DNA from: Nannochloris sp. 'desiccata'
Taxonomy: Eukaryota > Chlorophyta > Trebouxiophyceae > Chlorellales > Chlorellaceae
Direction: 5' to 3'
Assembly: GCA_019044685.2 (NCBI GenBank)
Contig: JAGTXX020000015.1
Coordinates: 1,116,001 to 1,180,000 of the forward strand
DNA length: 64,000 nt
Under the pieces are notes generated by a model that did no database searches, was not told where the DNA came from, and was given only the letters and a program-made list of their open reading frames with translations. Each line of letters starts with the position of its first letter. Within the stretch, counting starts at the first letter, position 1. Below, piece by piece: positions 1 through 9,691 of the stretch. Position numbers and translations under genes: made by a program.

Positions 1-17
1 AAATTGGCAATGATTAA

Positions 18-264
18 TATATAATTCGTGGCATGCATAATCTAAATTGTATTCTGACGCTGAAATTAATTGACAGCAACTGTATACATGGAATTTTACG
101 TTTGTAGTAAACGTTCTGATATGGAATTATTTGAAATAATAACAGAAATAGCCAAACGGGGAAATGGCCCATTCAATGATTGTTTGAAAATTATATCAAA
201 AGTCAAACGTCTTTATCAAGACTAAACATCATCTTTAGAGCACAGATTTTGCTTATTTGTAAAC
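18..264. other. Left-edge non-coding DNA
   Basis: AT-rich DNA upstream of the interrupted coiled-coil gene. It presumably holds its promoter; no motif is recognised. Confidence 0.4.
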
Positions 265-3200
265 ATGGACACCTTGGAAAGACTGTTAACTGAGCTAAAG
301 AGGGACCGGAGAGAGGTTGACCCATCACTACAACGAGATCACTTCACAGATGCATCTTGCAGTAGTCCTGAAGACCCATGGTCTCGTCTTGCCCAGTTAG
401 AGGGCCGGTTGCGATCTTGTGATACTCCACATGACGAACAAATCGAACTTACAGAATCAGACTACTCCAGGGAGAGCCTGTCTACCCCAAGTGCTTCTTC
501 TGAAATTCACGTCGACTGGGCGATGGTTAATAAAGAGCTCTTACAACGCGGGTTGCCTCCTGTGTTGGATGAGATGAGTAAAGACGGGCTGCCTACCCCT
601 CAAGCGGCGCAAACGGCCTTGCAATGTGCCCTGCAGGAGCTTACAAGGTTACACCATCAGGCGGAGGCTCTGAAAACTGCTGCTGAATTGGCCATTCAAC
701 GAGAGGCTGCAGCCGTGAAAAAGCTCCAAATGGAAGCTCGAAATTTTCCCAAAGAGGAAAAAGAGTGGCAAAAGCTTGCTTCAAAAGCACAGGAGGATGC
801 TGCAAGGGCTAAAGAATCAGAAATGGCAAGTCGGCATTCTTCAAGAGAAGCTGCTCTGGAGGCTGCTGCCTTGAAAACAAGTTTAGACCGTCTTCAAAGG
901 CAGGCATTTGCAAAGAATTCAGAAAACGAAGCATTAAAACAGCAGCTTCAAGGTTATCTTGATAAAGAGACCCAGATACATCTTGCTGCGAAAGAAAGGT
1001 GAAAGCTTTCTGGCAAGAAAGCTGTGGCTTTCTGAAGCAACCAGCTTATAGGTAGCTGGACAGCTTCCAGCTGGTTATCTTGTGTAATCTTATTGATCTG
1101 AGGTTTATTTCTCTATTCTAAGTCCTACGCAAGCTCTTCCCCATTAGTTTACTTCTTCAAATCTAGATCTCAACTGTCCTTTTCATCTGCAATGGCCCCT
1201 ACTCCTAAGCCCCTTTCTGCTGCTCAGCAGAAGAGAGCTGATGCCGCCGCGGCTAAAGCTGCTGAGGCAGCCGCCGCCGAAGCTGCAGCGGCCGCCGAGA
1301 AGGAAGCTGCCGAAAAAGAGGAATCCGAGATCCTCATGTTCGACCCTATTCCACTCCCCGCACTGCCTGTGGCCATGCGTCGTGAACTTCCTTCTGACGC
1401 AGAGATTGTCCAATTGGACTCCCTGGTCAAGCGGGCTGAACTTCGCTCCCTGGGCGAAGCTTACACCGCATTGGGCACAGCCCAACAAGTGACCAACATG
1501 CTCACCACCGGTGACCACCCTCCTGAAGCTTTCCAGGAAACGCTGAGCGCTCAGCTCGCTATCGGTAAGTCTCGCTGCCCTTGTCTTATTGCCAAGCTCA
1601 CTAGCTGCAAATCTTCACTCGGGATTCTCCTAATCTCCGTTAGTTGGACGTCTCATTCGTCCCCAGTCCTCAGTACTGGCTGCGGTCCCCCGTACCGATA
1701 AGTTCTCAATACTTCTCTCCTTCTTTGTTCAGCGATCCCTGTGGTCCAGGAGCAAATACGCAACCTCATCGTGCTGGGCACCCATGGGCAGAAGGTGGCT
1801 CGCAACCTGCAAGCTAACCGGGTGCCTAACCGTTTTGGCCACGACAGCGACTACGCCGCTGCTCTTGACAAGGCCCTGAAGGATGCGGCTAAGGCTCAGC
1901 CCAGTAAGCGCCCTCGCTCGCAGTCTAACTGGCGCGGCGGTTCCTCCGGCGCCCGTGGCTCCGGTTCTGGCCAGCACCGCCCTGCTCAGACCGAGCAGGC
2001 CGCCACTCCCGAAGGGTGCGCCGTCTGTGGCAAAACCAACCACATTACTAAAGACTGTTTTCGCTTGAAAGCAGCTCAGCACAAATGACTGACCAATTCT
2101 GCCTCAGCAGACTGTTTTTCCTCATAAAAACACAATTTTTCTTTACATGATTGACTTTCTATCAAGTCACCGCTTCTCTTAAGCCATCCCTTTCATTGTC
2201 CCATCAATGCCCAGTGTAACTTACACTCTTTTTATTGTCTCTCTCTCAGAACTCCCTGCCCTGCTTGAGGATGAACCTGATTTTCCAGCAGAATTCTCTC
2301 ATCCCTCTGACCAGCCGCTGCCTCCACCACCGCCTGGCAACCCCCAGCTGAATCACGCTTTACGCAATAAGCTCCCTTTCTGGCAAAAGGTCTGCAGATC
2401 CAAAACCGTCCTTCACTGGATTGAACACGGTGTAGCCTGGACTTGGGCATCTGAAGCTCCTCCTGAGCCTTGGTCGGAGCCAAATCATCCTCCCACCGCT
2501 GAACATGCGGAGTTCGTTTCCTCCGCTGTCGCTGCCCTCCTCCTCTCTGGTGCTATTACCCCTGTCGCTGAAGGTCCTACGATCGTCAGCCCGCTCAACG
2601 TGATCCCTCGCCGAGGCAAAAACCGCCTCATCGTTGATCTCCGCCATGTGAATAAGCATATCATCCCTGATAAAGCTGATCACCCCTACAAATTCCGGTT
2701 TGAAGGGGTCGCTGATGCACCTACGGTACTCCAGCCTGGCGACCAGATGTTCACAGTCGACTTGGAAAGCGCCTATCACCATATTGATATTCACCCTGCA
2801 TTCTGGCAATTTCTGGGATTTTACTGGCAAGGCCAGTATTACGTCTTCCGTTCTCTCCCCTTCGGCCTCTGCATTGCTCCCTGGGTATTCACCAAGGTCA
2901 CTCGCGTGCTGGTTCAACACTGGCGCTCTCGTGGCTGGCGCCTGCTTCATTACCTGGATGATTTTCTCTTTGCTATTCATCCCAGTGCTCTTATCCCTTT
3001 TGGGCTCGTGCAGCGTCGCGTATTACGCGATATCCAGGATGCTGGTTTTTCTCTTTCCATCCCGAAGCTCAAATTGGCTCCTGCTGTTGTTCAGCAATTT
3101 CTTGGCTTCGTCTTCAACACTCAGTGGAACACTATTCAAGTCAGCCCTGTGCGTGTCACTGAATTTATGTCTCAGCTGGCCATCGTCCAGCATAAGAAGG

Positions 3201-6200
3201 CTCCCCGTGGCTCGGAGCTCGCTCGGCTCCTGGGTCAGCTCGCTTCCATGACTGTCGTTTTGGGCACTGCCACTCGAGCTTACACTCGAGCCTGCTATGT
3301 GCTACTAAGCAACTATCGCGATCTCTCCCATCACTGGCGTCATACTGTCGACTCCCGAGCTGAGCTCGAGTTCTGGTCTCGTCGCTTCCACGAATTTAAC
3401 TCTACTCCCATCTGGCGCAGCACTTCTGTCACCACTATGGAAATCTTCTCTGATGCCAGTGATTTTGGCTGGGGTGGCCATGGGCTCCTTCGCGGTGACG
3501 AGCTCGAAGCTCAAGGCTATTTTGAGCCCTGGGAGCAAGGCCCTGCCACCTCTTCTACGCTCCGTGAAACATTCGCCCTGGACAGAGTATTCACCTCACT
3601 GGCTCGCGCTCTGCGTTGCGTAGCTTCCTCCTCTACTTCCCCTACCGCTGTCCGCGCTTACGTAGACAATTTAGGTTTAACCTATATCATGCTTAAAGGT
3701 AGTCGAGTACCAGCTATTAATTTCGTGGTTAAACAGATTTTCGAATTCTGCTGGCAACATAATATCGAGCTGACTGTTCAATGGGTGCCCCGCTGCCTTA
3801 ACGAACGCGCTGATATCTTGTCCAAACTCCACGACGGCGATGATTGGATGCTTAACCCCAAGTTCTTTCATATTTTCGACTCCCACCCCGAATGGGGTCC
3901 CCACACTGTTGATATTTTCGCTAGCGAACTGAACCACCACTGTGATCAGTTCTATTCCTTATATCACTGCCCCTCCACCAGTGGTGTCGATGCTTTCGCT
4001 CATAACTGGGCTGGGGAGAATTGCTGGATCAATCCCCCTTTCGGTGCTATTGGCAAGGTCATTCGCCACCTCCGTCAATGCAAAGCCGTCGCCACGATGA
4101 TCTGCCCTCAGTGGCCAGGCCGGCCTTGGTGGCCGTTGCTTCAGCCCGATGGCAAGCCGTGGGCTTCGTTTGTCGTTAATCATTGTGAACTTCCCACCGT
4201 TCCAGACCTTTTTCTGCCTGGTCCCAAGCATAGCAACAAGCACGCTGTTGGCTCCCCTCACTGGAAGGTTTTGGCCTTGCGCCTTGATTTTCGCAATTTG
4301 AAATGAGTCTTGAGAGTGTGGACAATTAGTTGGTACCCTACCCTCTATGCAGTTCGCGCATAATATTTCTCCTCTGTTTCTTTATAGCTCTGATGCAGAC
4401 TGCTCAACTCGCGCACTTAGTGCCTCAATTAGCAGCTAATGGCTCCTTGGCTCCACTCCTGGAACCTGTGCTTAAAGCACTGATTCATTCTCGCGCTTTC
4501 TCTTCTCAGACTAAGTATGACAACCATCTCCGTGGTTATTTTGCGTTCTGCTCCTTGCACAAGCTCAGTGCTGTGCCAGCTGATCTTCGCACTGTTGTTT
4601 TCTATTTTGGTTCATTGTTACAACGCGCTGAAGCAAAAAACCAAACTGTCTCCGTGCTTACTGGCCCTAGAGATGCTATCTCTACCTTACACCAGCTCTG
4701 TGGGTATGAATCTCCTACTCAACATTTTCTGATCAAGCAACTGCTGCAAGGCGCCCAGCGCCTGCTGAAGACCCCCAAACGCAAACGCTCTCCGCTGACA
4801 TTACGCCACCTCACTGAGCTGGCTTCTCGCTTTAGTGGCCCTTCGGTTTCCCTCCAGAAGCATATGCTGGTCACAGCTATGTCCATCGGCTTCTTTGGAT
4901 TTTTTCGCTATTCTGATCTGGCCGCCATCACGGCCAATCATGTGTCTATGTCCCAACGGAAGATTACCATCTTCTTGCCCTATTCTAAAACTGATCAACT
5001 GCATCGTGGCGCTTCCATTTCTTTCTCCGCTTGCCCTGGCAAGCTTTATTGTCCGGTTTCTCTGCTGACTCAATTATTCGCTCGAGCCGGCCTCCGTGGC
5101 ACTCGCCGCCCCGTGTTTATGCGTTTTGATCACTCTCTGCCCACTGAGATCGCTATTGACTACAACCGCTGTCACAAACAGTTTAAAGAACTGTTTCACG
5201 CCATTGGGCTGGATGATACCTATGGTACTCACTCCCTGAGAGTAGGAGGTGCTACCTTGGCAGCCAGCATTAATATTGCTGAAGCTCAATGGATGGCCCA
5301 TGGCCGCTGGCTCTCCACCTCTGCTGCACGTGGCTACGTACATCAAATCGCTTCTGCAGAACATGTACCCACAGCACTAGCAGCAGCTGAAGCTGAAGAA
5401 CCTTCCATTGATCCCTCGCCAAATCCCCTTTTAGCAGAACCCATGGTTCCCCTCCTTCCGCCCGTCGTTGCTCGCAGGCGATACCGCCGGGCTACTCCCA
5501 CTCCTCGGAGCGTTCCTACAGTGATCCATCGTCCTGGCAGACGACCTATTACAATATCAAGCCGGCTGTTGGACTAACGTAGGTCATCTTTTTACCTCTT
5601 GTTCGCTCTGATTGCCCTTTCTCCTATCAATGGTTGAGAAGAAAGGTGAAAGCTTTCTGGCAAGAAAGCTGTGGCTTTCTGAAGCAACCAGCTTATAGGT
5701 AGCTGGACAGCTTCCAGCTGGTTATCTTGTGTAATCTTATTGATCTGAGGTTTATTTCTCCCACCCTACCTTTTCCCCTTCTTTCTCCTCACCAACGCCG
5801 ACAAAAAAAAATTAAAAAAAATTATGCTAACTTTTCTCATACTAGTTTTTCTGTGTCTAGCTAGCATTGCTAGTTTTTCTTATATATATTATCTGATTTA
5901 CTACAGTAATTAAATTAAATATATGTAAACTAATGGGGCCAGAGCTTGTGTTCGCTCTGATTGCCCTTTCTCCTATCAATGGTTGAGAAGAAAGTGTGAA
6001 ACGCATACGCCAAGTTTTTGCTTCTGAACGGGTCAATGCACTAGAAGGCTCGAGATCCGCCCTGATAGTTAACCACACCCCATCAACCGCTGCGTCTATT
6101 TTAACAATGAATGCGCTTCAGGTGGCCAAAGTATATGAAAGCCAGCTACGAGCCGCAGAAGAGGAGACCAGGGCGGCTCGAGAGGAGATTTTCTTACTAC

Positions 6201-7030
6201 GAGAAAAGTATTTAAATAGCAGCCAGAGCATTGGCCCTTACAGTAATGAGACCGCTATCGCTGCAAAGAAGGTAGCAAAGGCTGAATCTCTGGCTGCCCG
6301 TGCTCAAGAGGAGGCTGAATTGCTACGAGAAGAAGTCAGCAGGCGCCCAGCTGCAGAAGAATTTGAACGATTGCAGCGGCAAGCTGAGATATTAACACGT
6401 CGTTTGGCTCGTTTTGAGAAAGAAAGAGAATCTTTAGTGCCTCGAAATAGTCGACGAGCAGCATGTACAACAGCAGCTCCTTCCACGACGTTCTTCTCAA
6501 CCTCTTCCAGCCACCACAGTTATCGCCATAACCCAAAGCAGCAGCAGCTTCCAAGGCAAGTAGCTCTGGAAATCATTGATTCTATCGCTATTACATTAAA
6601 CTGTACAGATATTTTCGAGCTTCCAAAGGTTGCTCGTCAGCTACAGCGTTCTTTGGCAAGCGTCCGTGCGCTCCAGCAGTTTGTTGACAACGTATGTGAA
6701 GCTGTGTTTCGGCAAGGAAACGCCTTTGTACCTTGGTCCCTTCGCCAAGAAGAGCCATCTGACGTTCCTATGATTCTTTATAAATGGATAGAGATGCTCG
6801 AAGGAGCAAAAGAAATGCGAGGCAGACTTAAAGAATTGCAAGAACAGCAGGAAAAAAGCACTCGAAAAGTTAAGCAAGAGCAGGACAACCAAGATGGCAG
6901 CAACCAGATCACTACAGCAGGCAACATCAAACAGAAACAGCATCAAGTGATTACTGTGAGTAGAATTGCGGCAGGAAAAGGCTTCCCGGAAATCGAAATT
7001 TTCGCTCCTGCTTCTCGACCACGACGATAA
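265..7030 (+). CDS. Coiled-coil protein gene interrupted by a DIRS/PAT retrotransposon
   Basis: The reading frame runs from ATG 265 to position 998, stops inside the retrotransposon, and resumes in the same frame at 5995, ending at TAA 7028-7030. Joining 265..998 to 5995..7030 gives 590 codons (589 residues); the junction codon is AG+T (Ser). Both halves look like one protein: Glu/Lys/Ala/Arg-rich heptad stretches on both sides of the break (about residues 115-245 and 280-380), a Ser/Thr/His-rich linker, then a compact hydrophobic region with a Val-Pro-Trp-Ser-Leu-Arg motif and a charged coiled-coil tail. I do not recognise the family. The layout loosely recalls centrosomal coiled-coil proteins such as CEP70, but this is a weak guess. 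The insertion makes the allele null unless the element is spliced out or another allele is empty. No other intron is apparent. Confidence 0.72.
992..1113 (+). repeat. Split direct repeat A1 (left end of the DIRS element)
   Basis: These 122 bp are identical to A2 at 5639-5760 (offset 4647). The first 7 bp are the core shared with host DNA. The repeat is rich in short inverted pairs: a 10-bp palindrome at 1001-1010, a 7-bp stem with a 4-nt loop at 1016-1033, and alternating CCAGCT/AGCTGG blocks at 1041-1074. Confidence 0.95.
1192..2088 (+). CDS. DIRS Gag-like protein with zinc knuckle (two exons)
   Basis: Predicted exons are 1192..1564 and 1733..2088 (242 residues). The intron has a GTAAGT donor at 1565 and a pyrimidine-rich tract ending in CAG at 1732; without splicing the frame stops at 1701. 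The N-terminal part is Ala/Lys/Glu-rich and probably helical. The second exon is Arg/Ser/Gly-rich and basic, and ends with a CCHC zinc knuckle (C-x2-C-x4-H-x4-C, starting Cys-Ala-Val-Cys), typical of nucleic-acid-binding Gag proteins. It should package or chaperone the element RNA. The same donor is in phase with acceptors in front of the next two ORFs, so the first 124 codons may also be a shared leader. The ATG follows A1 by 78 bp. Confidence 0.82.
2207..4306 (+). CDS. DIRS reverse transcriptase / RNase H / Dam-like methyltransferase
   Basis: From ATG 2207 the frame gives 699 residues. A strong acceptor (CT-rich tract, CAG ending at 2249) suggests the native protein may instead start in the Gag exon and join at 2250 (809 residues). 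The polymerase core shows the palm motif Phe-Thr-Val-Asp-Leu, the PFGL motif and the catalytic YLDD box at residues 249-252. RNase H begins near Ser-Asp-Ala-Ser-Asp (Asp416). The C-terminal part resembles the Dam-like methyltransferase domain of DIRS elements, with an Asn-Pro-Pro-Phe active-site motif at 609-612. It should copy element RNA into circular DNA; the methyltransferase role is unknown in this order. No frameshift or premature stop is seen. Confidence 0.92.
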   Translation: MPSVTYTLFIVSLSELPALLEDEPDFPAEFSHPSDQPLPPPPPGNPQLNHALRNKLPFWQKVCRSKTVLHWIEHGVAWTWASEAPPEPWSEPNHPPTAEHAEFVSSAVAALLLSGAITPVAEGPTIVSPLNVIPRRGKNRLIVDLRHVNKHIIPDKADHPYKFRFEGVADAPTVLQPGDQMFTVDLESAYHHIDIHPAFWQFLGFYWQGQYYVFRSLPFGLCIAPWVFTKVTRVLVQHWRSRGWRLLHYLDDFLFAIHPSALIPFGLVQRRVLRDIQDAGFSLSIPKLKLAPAVVQQFLGFVFNTQWNTIQVSPVRVTEFMSQLAIVQHKKAPRGSELARLLGQLASMTVVLGTATRAYTRACYVLLSNYRDLSHHWRHTVDSRAELEFWSRRFHEFNSTPIWRSTSVTTMEIFSDASDFGWGGHGLLRGDELEAQGYFEPWEQGPATSSTLRETFALDRVFTSLARALRCVASSSTSPTAVRAYVDNLGLTYIMLKGSRVPAINFVVKQIFEFCWQHNIELTVQWVPRCLNERADILSKLHDGDDWMLNPKFFHIFDSHPEWGPHTVDIFASELNHHCDQFYSLYHCPSTSGVDAFAHNWAGENCWINPPFGAIGKVIRHLRQCKAVATMICPQWPGRPWWPLLQPDGKPWASFVVNHCELPTVPDLFLPGPKHSNKHAVGSPHWKVLALRLDFRNLK
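4393..5577 (+). CDS. DIRS tyrosine recombinase
   Basis: From ATG 4393 the product is 394 residues. The frame is open further upstream, and a pyrimidine-rich acceptor (TATAG ending at 4387) sits just before the ATG, so the start may be supplied by splicing from the Gag donor at 1565 (520 residues). The catalytic set of the phage-integrase fold is complete: Arg172 in Phe-Phe-Arg-Tyr-Ser, His280-x-x-Arg283 in Thr-His-Ser-Leu-Arg, His303 in Met-Ala-His-Gly-Arg-Trp, and nucleophile Tyr315. It should integrate the circular cDNA at short matching sequences without target duplication, which fits the boundaries seen here. The C-terminal tail is Pro/Arg-rich. The frame ends 22 bp before B1. Confidence 0.93.
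   Translation: MQTAQLAHLVPQLAANGSLAPLLEPVLKALIHSRAFSSQTKYDNHLRGYFAFCSLHKLSAVPADLRTVVFYFGSLLQRAEAKNQTVSVLTGPRDAISTLHQLCGYESPTQHFLIKQLLQGAQRLLKTPKRKRSPLTLRHLTELASRFSGPSVSLQKHMLVTAMSIGFFGFFRYSDLAAITANHVSMSQRKITIFLPYSKTDQLHRGASISFSACPGKLYCPVSLLTQLFARAGLRGTRRPVFMRFDHSLPTEIAIDYNRCHKQFKELFHAIGLDDTYGTHSLRVGGATLAASINIAEAQWMAHGRWLSTSAARGYVHQIASAEHVPTALAAAEAEEPSIDPSPNPLLAEPMVPLLPPVVARRRYRRATPTPRSVPTVIHRPGRRPITISSRLLD
5600..5645 (+). repeat. Split direct repeat B1
   Basis: These 46 bp are identical to B2 at 5949-5994 (offset 349). B1 abuts A2 directly, reproducing the head-to-tail joint of a circular replication intermediate, as in PAT elements. It begins 22 bp after the recombinase stop codon. Confidence 0.93.
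5639..5760 (+). repeat. Split direct repeat A2
   Basis: These 122 bp are identical to A1 (992-1113) and overlap B1 by the 7-bp core. A 188-bp AT-rich spacer without an ORF (5761-5948) separates A2 from B2. Confidence 0.95.
5949..5994 (+). repeat. Split direct repeat B2 (right end of the DIRS element)
   Basis: These 46 bp are identical to B1. B2 ends in the core AAGAAAG, after which the host reading frame resumes at 5995. It contains a pyrimidine-rich run followed by AG dinucleotides, so its end resembles a 3' splice site. Confidence 0.93.
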
Positions 7031-7309
7031 CTATCTGAAATCTGAAACCAAGTTGACCTCCTCCTCAACTTCTGACTTGGAAATAATCGCTAATATTGCT
7101 TGCAAATTCGCTAAAAATTTACAACAAGGTCTACAATTTATAGTATATTATTCTAATTAAGTAGTAGAGCTAATATTTATGCCAGGGTGACTACAAGGAT
7201 AACTAAAAGCGAAGTCGATTATCATCTCTTGCATTTTATTTCTCCCGCCGCCGTTGCCTCTCTGTTCCAATTTCATTTTGAAAATCTACTACTGCCACGA
7301 CCCCAAAAA

Positions 7310-9262
<1,953 letters not shown>

Positions 9263-9691
9263 TGCGTTATATATCGTATATAGATAATTTTGTATATGTA
9301 GGTAATATTAGAAGTGCTAGGTTGGCGCAGATTAGGGCACGCCGCACCCACTTGAACGCTAGTTTCGAGACAATTGTTAGTGTAATAAGAGCGCTTGGGC
9401 GAAAAGCATATGCAAATCTTGTTTAAAAGTCTGAGGGTATAAAAGCTTTTAAAATTATTTGAATAAATGAAGAATAGTGCGCCATGCAATGACAAGTGTG
9501 TTGGTGTTAGTGGTGGCGCCCAAAAAAATATGGAAATATCATATGGCAGCTGGTCGTGCTTCTCTATGACATCGGTTGAGATGTTTGCATAACATATTTT
9601 GTTTAAAGGGGAGATACAATGCTGAGAATTTAAATAATATTAATTAATGCCTGCCCCGCCGCCGCCGATATTATTATTTTGCCAGCAAGTA
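9263..9691. other. Intergenic: ObgC 5' flank / MYB 3' flank
   Basis: AT-rich DNA between two minus-strand genes. It must hold the ObgC promoter and MYB 3' end. I see no gene, repeat or recognisable motif. Confidence 0.6.

Larger units (their letters stand above)
999..5994 (+). mobile_element. PAT-type DIRS retrotransposon (tyrosine-recombinase retroelement)
   Basis: The element has the layout A1 - three ORFs - B1-A2 - spacer - B2, the split direct repeats that define PAT/Kangaroo-like members of the DIRS order. A1 (to 1113) is identical to A2 (to 5760), and B1 (5600-5645) is identical to B2 (5949-5994). It encodes a Gag-like protein, an RT/RNase H protein with a Dam-like methyltransferase domain, and a tyrosine recombinase; all three look intact. 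There are no LTRs, no integrase and no target-site duplication, as expected when a circular DNA copy is inserted by the recombinase. A 7-bp core, AAGAAAG, lies at the left edge (992-998), at the B1/A2 join (5639-5645) and at the right edge (5988-5994), so the crossover is placed only to within these 7 bp. Identical repeats and intact ORFs suggest a recent insertion. Confidence 0.93.

Noticed and set aside
1183..1518. Minus-strand ORF inside the Gag region
   Set aside because: It mirrors the Ala-rich Gag exon, has no family features and no start context; a shadow of the real frame.
999..5994. LTR retrotransposon interpretation
   Set aside because: No terminal LTRs, no integrase or protease; repeats are split A/B pairs and a tyrosine recombinase is present.
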